Source: Asaia platycodi JCM 25414
Lineage (GTDB): Bacteria > Pseudomonadota > Alphaproteobacteria > Acetobacterales > Acetobacteraceae
Direction of reading: 5' to 3'
DNA: 64,000 nucleotides
Assembly (NCBI RefSeq): GCF_000614545.1
Contig: NZ_BAKW01000002.1
Span: 186,001 to 250,000 of the forward strand
In this document: positions 37,841-46,407 of the stretch, piece by piece
Layout: each line of letters starts with the position of its first letter
Position numbering within the stretch: the stretch's first letter is position 1
The notes under the pieces: generated by a model
The model's input: the letters and a program-made list of their open reading frames with translations, nothing else
What the model was told of the DNA's origin: nothing
The model's database searches: none
Position numbers and translations under genes: made by a program

Positions 37841-39237
37841 ATGTCGGAGAGTTGTGAGTTCGATCTGGCCGTCATCGGCGCTGGCCCTGGCGGTTATGTC
37901 TGTGCGCTCAAGGCCGCGCAGCGCGGTCTGAAGGTTCTTTGCGTCGACCGGCGTGAAACGCCCGGCGGCACCTGCCTCAATGTCGGCTGTATTCCCTCGA
38001 AAGCCCTGCTGCACAGCTCCGAGCGTCTGCACGAGGCCGAGACAGAATTCGTGGCGCTAGGTATCGATGGGGTCACGCCCCAGCTCAATCTGGGTCAGAT
38101 GATGGCCCGCAAGGAGCGTGTGGTCGGCGATACCGTCAAGGGCATCGGCTATCTCTTTCGCAAGAACAACGTCACCTTCAAGGTTGGTGAAGCGACGCTG
38201 ACGGGGCCGCATAGTCTGTCGGTCAACGGCGAGAGCGTGACGGCGCAGTCGATCGTGATTGCAACGGGCAGCGCGCCCGCCGTATTGTCCGGTGTCGCGT
38301 TTGACGAAAAGCGCGTCGTGTCGTCGACCGGTGCTCTGTCTCTCGACGCAGTGCCCAAGCGTCTTGCCGTGATTGGAGCCGGTGTGATCGGCCTCGAGCT
38401 CGGAAGCGTCTGGAAGCGACTGGGCAGCGAGGTGACGATCATCGAATATGGCGATCATATTGCTCCTGGCTTCGATCGCGGGCTCGGGCGCCAGTTTCAG
38501 CGTTCGCTTGAAAAGCTCGGCCTCAAATTCCGCCTTTCCACGCGGGTGACCAAAGTGGCGACCGAAGGCCCCGCGCTCGATTTGACCTTGCAGAAAGTCG
38601 GTCAGGAAGAGACCGAAGCCCTCGAAGCCGATGTCGTTCTCGTGTCTATCGGGCGCAAACCCTACACTCAGGGGCTCGATCTCGGGGTGGTCGGGATCGA
38701 TACCGATGAAGCCGGGCGTATTCCCGTCGATCCGCATTTCCGCACGTCATGCTCCAGCATTTATGCCATTGGCGATGTGATCGCTGGGCCGATGCTGGCG
38801 CATAAGGCAGAAGAAGAAGGGATCGCCCTCGCCGAACATCTGGCGGGGCGTGTCGGCCATGTGCCTATGACGCCATCCCGTCGGTCATCTACACCCAGCC
38901 TGAGTTTGCCATGGTCGGCCGGACCGAAGAACAGCTCAAACAGGATGGCATTGCCTACAAGACCGGCAGCTTCCCCTTCATGGCGAGCGCGCGCGCGCGC
39001 GCCATCGCGGCCACCGATGGTGGGGTCAAGGTGCTGACCGACGCCAAGACCGACCGCATTCTGGGCGTCCATATTCTGGGTGCCTGCGCGGGCGAACTGA
39101 TCGCCGAAGCCACGCTGGCCATGACCTTCAAGGCCAGCGCAGAAGATGTGGCGCTGGCTTGCCACGCGCATCCGACGCTCTCTGAAGCCTTGAAAGAGGC
39201 GGCTTTGGGCGCCTTCGACAAGGCGCTTCATCTCTGA
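37841..39237 (+). CDS. lpd: dihydrolipoamide dehydrogenase (one frame break)
   Basis: E3 flavoprotein that reoxidises dihydrolipoamide with NAD+. FAD-binding [17 protein letters not shown], the redox-active disulfide [19 protein letters not shown]-binding [19 protein letters not shown] and [20 protein letters not shown] are present. The frame fails near 38868; one added base gives [20 protein letters not shown] and the C-terminal [13 protein letters not shown] with the catalytic His-Glu pair, about 466 residues. ATG 37841 follows AGGAAAG. It forms an operon with sucB and ends at a strong hairpin. Confidence 0.95.
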
Positions 39238-39324
39238 GGAATAATGGGATCAGAGCGCCTTGGGATATAGTGCCGCGATCTCCCATATTTGGGGTGTCGG
39301 GCTGAAAAGACGTCAGACGTAGCG

Positions 39325-39363
39325 TTTCCTGCTGGGCCCATGCGCTTTGCGCCCAGCAGGAAA
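39325..39363. terminator. bidirectional terminator, lpd / ampC
   Basis: TTTCCTGCTGGGC and GCCCAGCAGGAAA form a perfect 13-bp stem. It ends 5 bases before the stop of the convergent beta-lactamase gene and 87 bases after lpd. Confidence 0.8.
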
Positions 39364-39367
39364 GGCC

Positions 39368-40518
39368 TCATTTCGCCAGAAGGGCATTCAGAAGCCCGTA
39401 TGTCGCTTCGACACGGGCTTCATTCGGCGTGTTCTTGTTGGCCAGCACGACGACACCGATGTGCCTGCTCGGGATCATCGCAACATACCCCCCAAAACCG
39501 TCGGTTGAGCCAGTTTTGTTGAAAATGACCTCCTGCTCATCGGGGCGTCGCGAAGTGATCACCGTGACCGGGTGCGGTTTCATGATGAAGTCATAGCCAT
39601 TGCCCAGTAGTATCGGCTGGAGGGCCGTTGGCCAGGGGTAATGTTCCCAGATCATGTCCTGGGTAAAAAAGGCCGTCTTGTATCGGCCTTGCTGGGTCAT
39701 TGCGACGGCGCGCTTCAGATCTTCCGGTGGATGGCCCAGGCCCATCTCGATATCCAGCACAGTGAGCATGTCGCTTGGTGTGGATTTGACACCATATGCT
39801 TCTGCCGCCAGCAAGCCGGGATGGACCCGCTCGGGTGCGTCGGTTTTCCTGTCATAGCCGTATGCATAAATTTTCATCTCGCTGGCCGGTACCTCGATCC
39901 AGCTATGGCGTAAGCCGAAAGCAGGGAAGAGGATCGTCTGAACGGCGTTGGTATAGCTCATTCCCAGAGATTGGGCGGAGATATAGCCAGCAGACCGATG
40001 CTGATATTGGAATAGCTTCGCGCACCGGGCTGCGGGGGGTGCCAGGCTTCGAGCCATTGGGTCAGACCTTTGATGTCAGTGACTGTCTCCGGCACCTGAA
40101 GGGGGAGCCCCCCCGAGTGATGGGTAGCAAGGTCGAGAAGGGTCAGATTGGTGCCGATTGTGCATCGATCGTCGCAAAGATGATGGGCGACCGTATCGTT
40201 CAGACTCATCTTGCCACGCTCGACCGCAAGGGCCGCCAGCGTCACGTTGAAAATCTTGCTCATCGAACCAAGCTCGAAAAGCGTATCAGGTGTGACCGGG
40301 CGATGATCGGCGCGTGATGCCAGCCCTGCCGCATAGAAATGATGCACACCGTTTACTGTCACGCCGACCACGAGGCCTGGCACCGCGTAGCGTTCCTTGA
40401 AAGGTGCGAAGGCATCGGCAATTTTCGCGTCCAGAGTGTCGGCGAAGGCGGGTGCGCTCATAAGGAACCCGGCACAGGCAAATGCTCGGGCCAGTAAGGA
40501 CAGTCTAGAGTGAGTCAT
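39368..40518 (-). CDS. ampC: class C (AmpC-type) beta-lactamase (one frame break)
   Basis: Serine beta-lactamase or closely related penicillin-binding esterase. A signal peptide ends SAPAFA. The active-site motifs are SMSK (Ser and Lys, about residue 85), YSN in RSYSNISIGL (about 170) and KTG in FNKTGSTDGFGGYVAMIP (about 340), with class C spacing. The C-terminus is GLLNALLAK. The frame breaks near 39980; one added base joins SIGLL to GYISAQSLGMSYTNAVQ and gives about 383 residues, as usual. No ampR regulator is adjacent. Activity on particular drugs cannot be read from sequence. Confidence 0.88.
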
Positions 40519-40597
40519 GATACCCTTGGTATTTGCGTGTCGATTTCAGTGTGCGGCTATCGATCGCCGCGCATGGCAGAGGGGCGATGCCTGTTTT

Positions 40598-42080
40598 TCA
40601 GCGTAGGGCCATTTTCGTTCTACTCGTTGATGCGCAGAGTGTAGGAAGAGCCGGCAATCCACTAACGCCCAGTGAATATCGTCGCGTGCGTGTGATCGTC
40701 ACGGACAGGACACGAGGGCCATCGCCCTCTTCCATGCCTGGGCTCAGGCAGACACTGGCCGATCCGGTTGTCCAGCACCCTTCGTTCTGGTCACCGCGAT
40801 GCCAGCCCGAACAGATATGGGACGTCTCTTTCAAATCCAGAGACAGAGTTCTGTCGCTGGCCCAGAGTGTCATATCGCAGATCAGCACGCCGAAATAACG
40901 ACGATCATCCAGAAAGGGACCGGTTTCATCGCAAGGCCGGGCGCGACGCGAGGTGATTTTATACGTGGCAAGCGGCCCATCCAGGCGGAAAAGATAGGTA
41001 TTCCCCGTTTGTCTGAACGGATCGAGCGGCCGCCGCTCTGACTGACGAGATGCAGGTCCGGTTCGGAGGTAAATTCCTCCTCCGCATAGAGATTTTCCAG
41101 AGCAATAGGGGAGAAACGTTCCCATAATTCTCTGACAAAGTCCGTTGTGACATTCAGTGGCGCGCAGGCATCGTGCTGCCAGGAACAGTTCTGGGCAGAT
41201 GGTGTATCGTGGAGCCCGTCAGCGCGCTTTGCTCAAAAATCATCCGATTGCCGGTGTCGAGATAACTTTCGCTTTCGACACCATTTGCCAGAATGATTGC
41301 ATGTCGCTCGAGTTCGATATGATGGTACTCATAATCGGTGATCGTACGGTCATAGAAAATCGTCATGTCATTGACGAGCATTCTGGCGGGCACGAAACAC
41401 CCTGCAAGATACAGGCAATGCTCGGCGGTCACATACAGATCCTGATTGGGTTTTCCTTCCCCGAGTGCATCCTTGCGAAAACAGATCGGATAGCCGGCGC
41501 GATCATCGTCCAGCCTGTCGCTTCCCACACTGTGTCGGGCCTTGCCTGTCCAGATGATTGTCTCACTTTGTTCGACGCCGTTGCGCAGTGTGATCACTCT
41601 GTCGCCTGGCTTCAAAGTCTCTATCAGGCGCTCGCCGCCCGGTGTCATGAGAGCGGTGCCGGGCAGATAGCAAATGGCTGCAACGGTCTCACCAGCAGGA
41701 AGAGTAGTGGAGGTGAACCCCGTCTTGCTTGCGCTGATTGCAGGCCCATAGGTGCTCGTCTGCTTGGAAGACCAGACGAGGCTCCCGTCTCCAGTCGTGG
41801 ACCAGAGCAGATAGCCCGGGTAAAAACGGTTGTTATCACCAAACATATAGGTGGCGTTTTTAGTGCTGAAACCGAACATATCGGACGCTTGATAGGCTGC
41901 ACCCGATAAATAGGTCTGGATTGTGCCTGTAATCGTGGTTTCGTCAGCCAGTTCTATCTGGAACTGCTTACGATCAAAATCAATATAAAGCGTTGCAGTT
42001 CCGAGAGAAGATATCGCAGTTCCGTCACCATTCTGCCCTCTGGAGTAGCAAGGCACAGTCCATTTTTGGATATTAGACAT
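40598..42080 (-). CDS. Hint-domain protein, copy 1 (two frame breaks)
   Basis: About 494 residues. The N-terminal region (1-130, with TLYIDFDRKQFQIELADETT) is followed by a Hint domain (about 137-270) beginning AICYLPGTALMTPGGERLIE, with VTAEHCLYLAGCFVPARMLV and YEYHHIELERHAIILANGVE. A C-terminal domain has GNTYLFRLDGPLATYKIT, RPCDETGPFLDDRRYFGVL and GWHRGDQNEGCWTTGSA. Hint domains fold like inteins and can self-cleave. This group is frequent in Acetobacteraceae, with unknown function. Breaks near 41150 and 41060 are repaired by one base each, guided by copy 2. No signal peptide is seen. It is divergent from a LysR gene. Confidence 0.75.
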
Positions 42081-42271
42081 AAAACCACCCGATTATTCGG
42101 CACACTCTATATTTATATATAGATGCTATATTATTACAAAATAACGATATACATCCAAAAACGCATACTATATTTTTGTTTACTTTCTACTTCTCATATT
42201 GTAGGTGTATTTGATCAGACGCGAAAAGGTGAGATCTGGCGACATGCGCGACCATAGACGTTACTTGGCCT
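42081..42271. other. AT-rich promoter region
   Basis: From about 42100 to 42200 the sequence is strikingly AT-rich (TATATTTATATATAG, ATATTATTACAAAATAA), unlike the flanking genes. It separates Hint copy 1 from the divergent LysR gene and probably contains the Hint promoter. Confidence 0.5.
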
Positions 42272-42310
42272 TAAGAAAAACTTGTTATGCTTAGGCCCAT
42301 TAAGCATAAC
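42272..42310 (+). promoter_or_regulatory. ArgP/LysG-type operator, copy 1
   Basis: TAAGAAAAACTTGTTATG leads into a perfect 10-bp inverted repeat, GTTATGCTTA and TAAGCATAAC, with a 7-base centre, ending 7 bases before the LysR start. The left part recurs upstream of the second LysR gene. LysR-type regulators usually bind such dyads near their own promoters. Confidence 0.6.
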
Positions 42311-42317
42311 TTGAGAT

Positions 42318-43223
42318 ATGTTTGATTACTCGGCGCTCAGCGCAGTAGCAGCAGTTATTCGTGAAGGCTCGTTCGAGGGCGCCGCACGGGTTCTGCGCAT
42401 CACCTCATCTGCGGTATCACAGCGCGTGCGCAGCTTCGAAGACCGCCTCGGCGCCCTTCTGATCGTGCGTGGCTATCCCTGCAAGGCAACCGCATTGGGA
42501 CAGTTGCTCAGCGCCCATGTCGAGCAGGTGCGTTTGCTTGAAGCCGATATTCACAAGACCTCCGGTCTCCCCCTTTCGGCAAATGAGGGAAAAATCGCGC
42601 TGCGTCTGGCTGTCAATATTGATAGTCTGGCAACATGGCTGCCTAAAGTCATGACGCAATATGCCCTTGAAAGAGGCATCTGCATCGATCTGCAGGTCGA
42701 AGACGTCGCCATGACAGCCGATCTGTTTCGATCGGGCGATGTGATGGCGGCTGTCACGACGCGAACGGATCTGCTGCAAGGATGTAAAGCAGTGTATCTC
42801 GGGTCGATGCATTATGCCGCCTGTGCACGGCCGGATTTTGTGGTGCGTTATTTTCCTGATGGGTTTACGCCTGAGGCGATCGACGCCGCACCGTGCATCT
42901 GTCTTGAAGCACAGGACAGCCTGCAGAAGCAGTGGCTGGAACTTATGGAGCGGCCCGAGTTGTCGCCGATGACCCATTATGTTCCGTCCAGCCGCGGCGT
43001 GCTCGATTTTACTCTGAGTGGCCTCGGTTGGGGGCTGCAACCGGTCACCCTGGCAGCGCCGCATCTCGCCAGCGGCGATCTGGTGGAGATCGATCCTGGC
43101 AGAAGATTGCAGGTGCCTCTCTACTGGATCTTGCCTCGCCTCAAGAGCGCCATTCTTGATGAATTGACAGCGCATCTGAAAAAACAATGCGCCGAGCATC
43201 CTGCATTTTCCGCATCGGCCTAG
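42318..43223 (+). CDS. LysR-family regulator, ArgP/LysG type, copy 1
   Basis: A 301-residue LysR-type regulator of the ArgP (IciA/LysG) group, which controls LysE/ArgO amino-acid exporters. The N-terminal winged helix is YSALSAVAAVIREGSFEGAA, then RITSSAVSQRVRSFEDRLGA. The C-terminal effector domain has SRGVLDFTLSGLGWGLQP and VPLYWILPRLKS. It is closely similar to the copy 3 kb downstream. No exporter is adjacent to this copy; its divergent neighbour is the Hint protein. The frame is intact. Confidence 0.88.
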   Translation: MFDYSALSAVAAVIREGSFEGAARVLRITSSAVSQRVRSFEDRLGALLIVRGYPCKATALGQLLSAHVEQVRLLEADIHKTSGLPLSANEGKIALRLAVNIDSLATWLPKVMTQYALERGICIDLQVEDVAMTADLFRSGDVMAAVTTRTDLLQGCKAVYLGSMHYAACARPDFVVRYFPDGFTPEAIDAAPCICLEAQDSLQKQWLELMERPELSPMTHYVPSSRGVLDFTLSGLGWGLQPVTLAAPHLASGDLVEIDPGRRLQVPLYWILPRLKSAILDELTAHLKKQCAEHPAFSASA

Positions 43224-43257
43224 TCGCGCCTTCGCTCCTGACGTCCGGTAGGTCTGG

Positions 43258-44643
43258 TCAGGCCGTTTTCCGTCTGGTTGTTACCGTCCGGTCGAGAGAA
43301 GCAGGATGGCCTTCCTGCGGATAGCGTCTGGTCTCGGCAATCGTCAGAGAAAGAATGAACGTGTCGGTCCCGATAGAGGAGATGTCGGCTAGGTCGAGGG
43401 AGGCGGCGCCATCTGTCCAGTAGCCCTGTTCGTTTTTTTCTCGATGCCAGCCGTCTCCAGACTGCGCAATTCTATCGAGATCGAGGGAGGTGGTTCTGTC
43501 GCCGCCCCAGATCGTGATCTGGGATACCAGAACGCCAAAATGGCGACGGTCATCGAGGAACGGTCCGAATTCGTCGCATGGGCGCACATTATTGGAAGCG
43601 ATAGTATAAACGGCGCTCACGTTCGGAATCCGGAAGAGCCAGGTGTTTCCGGTCCGGCGATAAGGCAGCAGATACAGGTTCCTTTCGCTGTCCAGCAAAT
43701 GAAGATCAGGGTCGCATGTCGTGCTACTCTTCGCCAGAAATGCCTCCAGGCTCAGGGGTGACAGTCGCTCCCATATGGGTTTGACGATATCCGGGGCGAC
43801 AGCGAGGGGCGCGCATGCATCGTTTTCCCGTATCCAGATAGCTCTCGCTGGCTGCGCCATTCGCCTGGATAACCGCGTGTCGTGCGAGTTCTATATGATG
43901 ATAATCATAGGCGACGATCGTTTTATCGTAAAAAACTGTCTTGCCGTTGACGAGCATGCGCGCCGGGATAAAGCATCCATCGATATGCAGACAATGCTCT
44001 GGCGTAACGAACAGATCGCGATCGGGCGTTCCGTTGCCAAGCGAGCCTTTGAGGAAACAGACGGGATATCCTGCGCAATCGTCATGCAAGGCGAGAGCAT
44101 CGACGATGTGATGCGCCTTGCCGGTCCAGATGATGGTCTTCTGCTGTGCGATACCGTCCGTCCAGGCGATGAGTGTATCGCCTGGACGGAGCGTCTCGAT
44201 TGCGCGTTCGCCTTGCTGGGTGGCGATCATCGTGCCTGGTAGATAACAGATGGCTGATACCTTCTGGCCTGTGGGCAGGTTCGTCGCTGAAAAGCCTGTG
44301 TCGCTGGCCTTGATGACCGGGCCAATACCCGAAGATTGCGGTAGCCAGACCAGACCGTTGTTACCGAGATAGGTATAAGTGCGATATCCGGGATAAAAAG
44401 CGCTGTTCGTGCCGAACATATAGACGTCAGTCTGGGTGCCCAGACCGATCATACCCCAAGCCTGATAGGAGCCGCCCGAATAATAGGTAAGGATCATTCC
44501 TTTAACAGTCGTGCCATCCGCAAACTCGATCTGATAGCGCTTGCGGTCAAAATCCACATGGAGCGTCGACATGCCAAGAGAAATGATTTTTCCACCGGGA
44601 CCCATTTTGTAGCAGGCAGATTCCATTTGACGATATTCGCCAT
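43258..44643 (-). CDS. Hint-domain protein, copy 2 (broken)
   Basis: Paralogue of copy 1, in the same orientation. The start MANIVKWNLP needs one added base near 44622 to continue CYKMGPGGKIISLGMSTLHV. The Hint domain runs from AICYLPGTMIATQQGERAIE through VTPEHCLHIDGCFIPARMLV to ASESYLDTG. There it lacks the roughly 26-residue linker of copy 1 and changes frame (net +1 or -2) near 43833 before the C-terminal domain, which begins NDACAPLAVAPDIVKPIWER. So this copy has a real or apparent deletion at the Hint boundary. It ends 34 bases from the convergent LysR gene. The function is unknown. Confidence 0.7.
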
Positions 44644-44709
44644 GTCTTGATCTCTTTCTGCGTGAGAGTGGAATGAATTTGTCTCGTATTTCTTTTGTCT
44701 CGGGTCAGT

Positions 44710-45351
44710 TCAGCGAAGCGGGAGAAATGACGGGTCGAGTGCGGTTCCGATCGCGAGCAAAGCAAGGCAGAGCATCGCGCTGCCGGTGAGAATATCGAGG
44801 TATCGACGTGGACGTTGTCTGGTGAAGATCGGCCGCAGGAGCCGTGCGCCGTAACCGAGCGCAGTGAACCAGAGGAAACTCGCCGCGATTGCTCCCAGGG
44901 AAAAGGAGGGTCTTAATGGTGACGGTTGTGCGAGTGTGGCGGATCCGATCAGCAGCACCGTATCGAGATAGACTTGCGGATTGAGCCAGGTGAATCCGGC
45001 TGCGATAAGCAGCGTGGCGCGACATGAAACCGGATTTTGTTCCTTATCCGCAATGGATCTTGTATCCATCGCCTGCTTAAGGGAGCTTATGCCATTCCAG
45101 AGCAGGAAAACGGCGCCTGCCAGTGTCAGCCATCGTGCCAAGGTCGGGCGAAGCAGAAAAACACCATGGGCAAATCCGGCCCCCGCAACGATCAGGGCAA
45201 CATCCGAAAGGCAACAAAAGAGAACGATGAGACCGATATGGTTTTTTTTCAGACCTTGCTGAAGCACGAAAAGGCTCTGCGGCCCGATCGCCACACTCAG
45301 GGAGGCGAAGAGGGCAAACCCTGTCATGAAGGGGGCGGCACGCAACATCAT
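44710..45351 (-). CDS. argO: LysE/ArgO-family amino-acid exporter
   Basis: A 213-residue inner-membrane exporter of the LysE family with five to six helices. It has GFALFASLSVAIGPQSLFVL, HIGLIVLFCCLSDVALIVAG and the family motif TWLNPQVYLDTVLLIG. ArgO/LysE members export arginine or lysine and respond to an ArgP/LysG regulator, which is divergently encoded 74 bases away, the classic arrangement. Hint copy 2 follows 66 bases downstream on the same strand. The exact amino acid is not known. The frame is intact. Confidence 0.88.
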   Translation of the reverse strand: MMLRAAPFMTGFALFASLSVAIGPQSLFVLQQGLKKNHIGLIVLFCCLSDVALIVAGAGFAHGVFLLRPTLARWLTLAGAVFLLWNGISSLKQAMDTRSIADKEQNPVSCRATLLIAAGFTWLNPQVYLDTVLLIGSATLAQPSPLRPSFSLGAIAASFLWFTALGYGARLLRPIFTRQRPRRYLDILTGSAMLCLALLAIGTALDPSFLPLR

Positions 45352-45379
45352 GCTGTGTCGATAGCTGAAGCTGGGAGGG

Positions 45380-45418
45380 TAAGAAAAACTTGTTTTGTTT
45401 ATCCAGAAACAGGAAAAC
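45380..45418 (+). promoter_or_regulatory. ArgP/LysG-type operator, copy 2
   Basis: TAAGAAAAACTTGTTTTGTTTA (split here: TAAGAAAAACTTGTT, then TTGTTTA) matches the element before the other LysR gene in 19 of 22 positions by eye. Its right half, GAAACAGGAAAAC, forms only an imperfect dyad. It lies between argO and the LysR gene, 8 bases from the latter. Confidence 0.6.
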
Positions 45419-45425
45419 TTAATTC

Positions 45426-46322
45426 ATGCTTGATTATGCCTGTCTGAGCGCCGTTAGTGCCGTGATTCGCGAGGGGTCATTTGAAGGCGCTGCGCGCAAG
45501 TTGCGTATAACCCCTTCGGCCGTGTCACAGCGTGTTCGCGGTTATGAGGAGCGTCTAGGCGCGTTGCTCATCGTGCGTGGCCAACCTTGCCGGGCAACTG
45601 CTCTGGGTGAAACCCTTGCAGCCCATGTCGACAAGGTACGTCTGCTCGAGGCGGAAATACCGCATCTTTCAGGAGCTGCGAACGAGGGAGATATTCCTGT
45701 TGTGACGATGCGCGTGGCCGTGAATGCCGACAGTCTTGCCGCATGGCTACCCGATATCGCCACGCGCTGCGCGGAAGAGTTGAATATCTGTCTCGATCTC
45801 CTGGTAGAAGATGAGGCCCTTACGGCGGACAGGCTTCGCTCTGGGGAAGTCACGGCGGCTGTGACAGCGCAGACCGACCCTGTGCCAGGATGTAAATCCA
45901 TTCCGATCGGACGCCTGCGTTATATCGCCTGTGCGAGCCCCGCTTTCGCTGCGCATCATCTGGTAGGGGGGCTCAATGACACGTCAATCGTCACGGCTCC
46001 CTGCCTTTGTTTCGATAAACGCGATTCAGTGCAGCGGCGCTGGCTTGAAACGCGTGGGCTTGAAGCCGAGCCGAGGCGCACGCATTACGTGCCTTCTACC
46101 CAGGCTCTGATCGATTTTTCAGTGCGGGGCCTCGGCTGGGCCTTGCAGCCCCTGTCGCTGGTCCAGCGCTTTCTCAAAAATGGCGAACTGGTCTCTATCG
46201 ACCCGGATCACCCGGTCGATGTTTCGTTGTACTGGGTGACGCCTCGGCTGAAGAGCGCCCTGCTTGCGGATCTGACGCAACATATGGTCAGAGCCTGTGC
46301 GCAGCATTCTGCGCTGATCTGA
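45426..46322 (+). CDS. argP: LysR-family regulator, ArgP/LysG type, copy 2
   Basis: A 298-residue LysR-type regulator, divergent from an ArgO/LysE-type exporter and so its likely activator. The DNA-binding domain includes REGSFEGAARKLRITPSAVS, then QRVRGYEERLGALLIVRGQP. The effector domain includes THYVPSTQALIDFSVRGLGW. It is similar along its entire length to copy 1, showing duplication of the regulator. The frame is intact and it ends at a strong terminator. Confidence 0.9.
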   Translation: MLDYACLSAVSAVIREGSFEGAARKLRITPSAVSQRVRGYEERLGALLIVRGQPCRATALGETLAAHVDKVRLLEAEIPHLSGAANEGDIPVVTMRVAVNADSLAAWLPDIATRCAEELNICLDLLVEDEALTADRLRSGEVTAAVTAQTDPVPGCKSIPIGRLRYIACASPAFAAHHLVGGLNDTSIVTAPCLCFDKRDSVQRRWLETRGLEAEPRRTHYVPSTQALIDFSVRGLGWALQPLSLVQRFLKNGELVSIDPDHPVDVSLYWVTPRLKSALLADLTQHMVRACAQHSALI

Positions 46323-46336
46323 TCCGCGGCCATATT

Positions 46337-46380
46337 CCCTGAAACCCGAGGAGAGAAAATGATCTCCTCGGGTTTCAGGG
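46337..46380. terminator. bidirectional terminator, LysR / odhA
   Basis: CCCTGAAACCCGAGGAGA and TCTCCTCGGGTTTCAGGG form a perfect 18-bp stem with an 8-base loop between two convergent genes. It is the strongest hairpin in the window. Confidence 0.85.
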
Positions 46381-46407
46381 TGCCAGGCGGCTTCGAGCGG
46401 AACGGCG

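Noticed and set aside
40598-46322. Mobile element behind the Hint/LysR duplication
   Set aside because: No transposase, terminal repeats or target duplications are visible at the borders.
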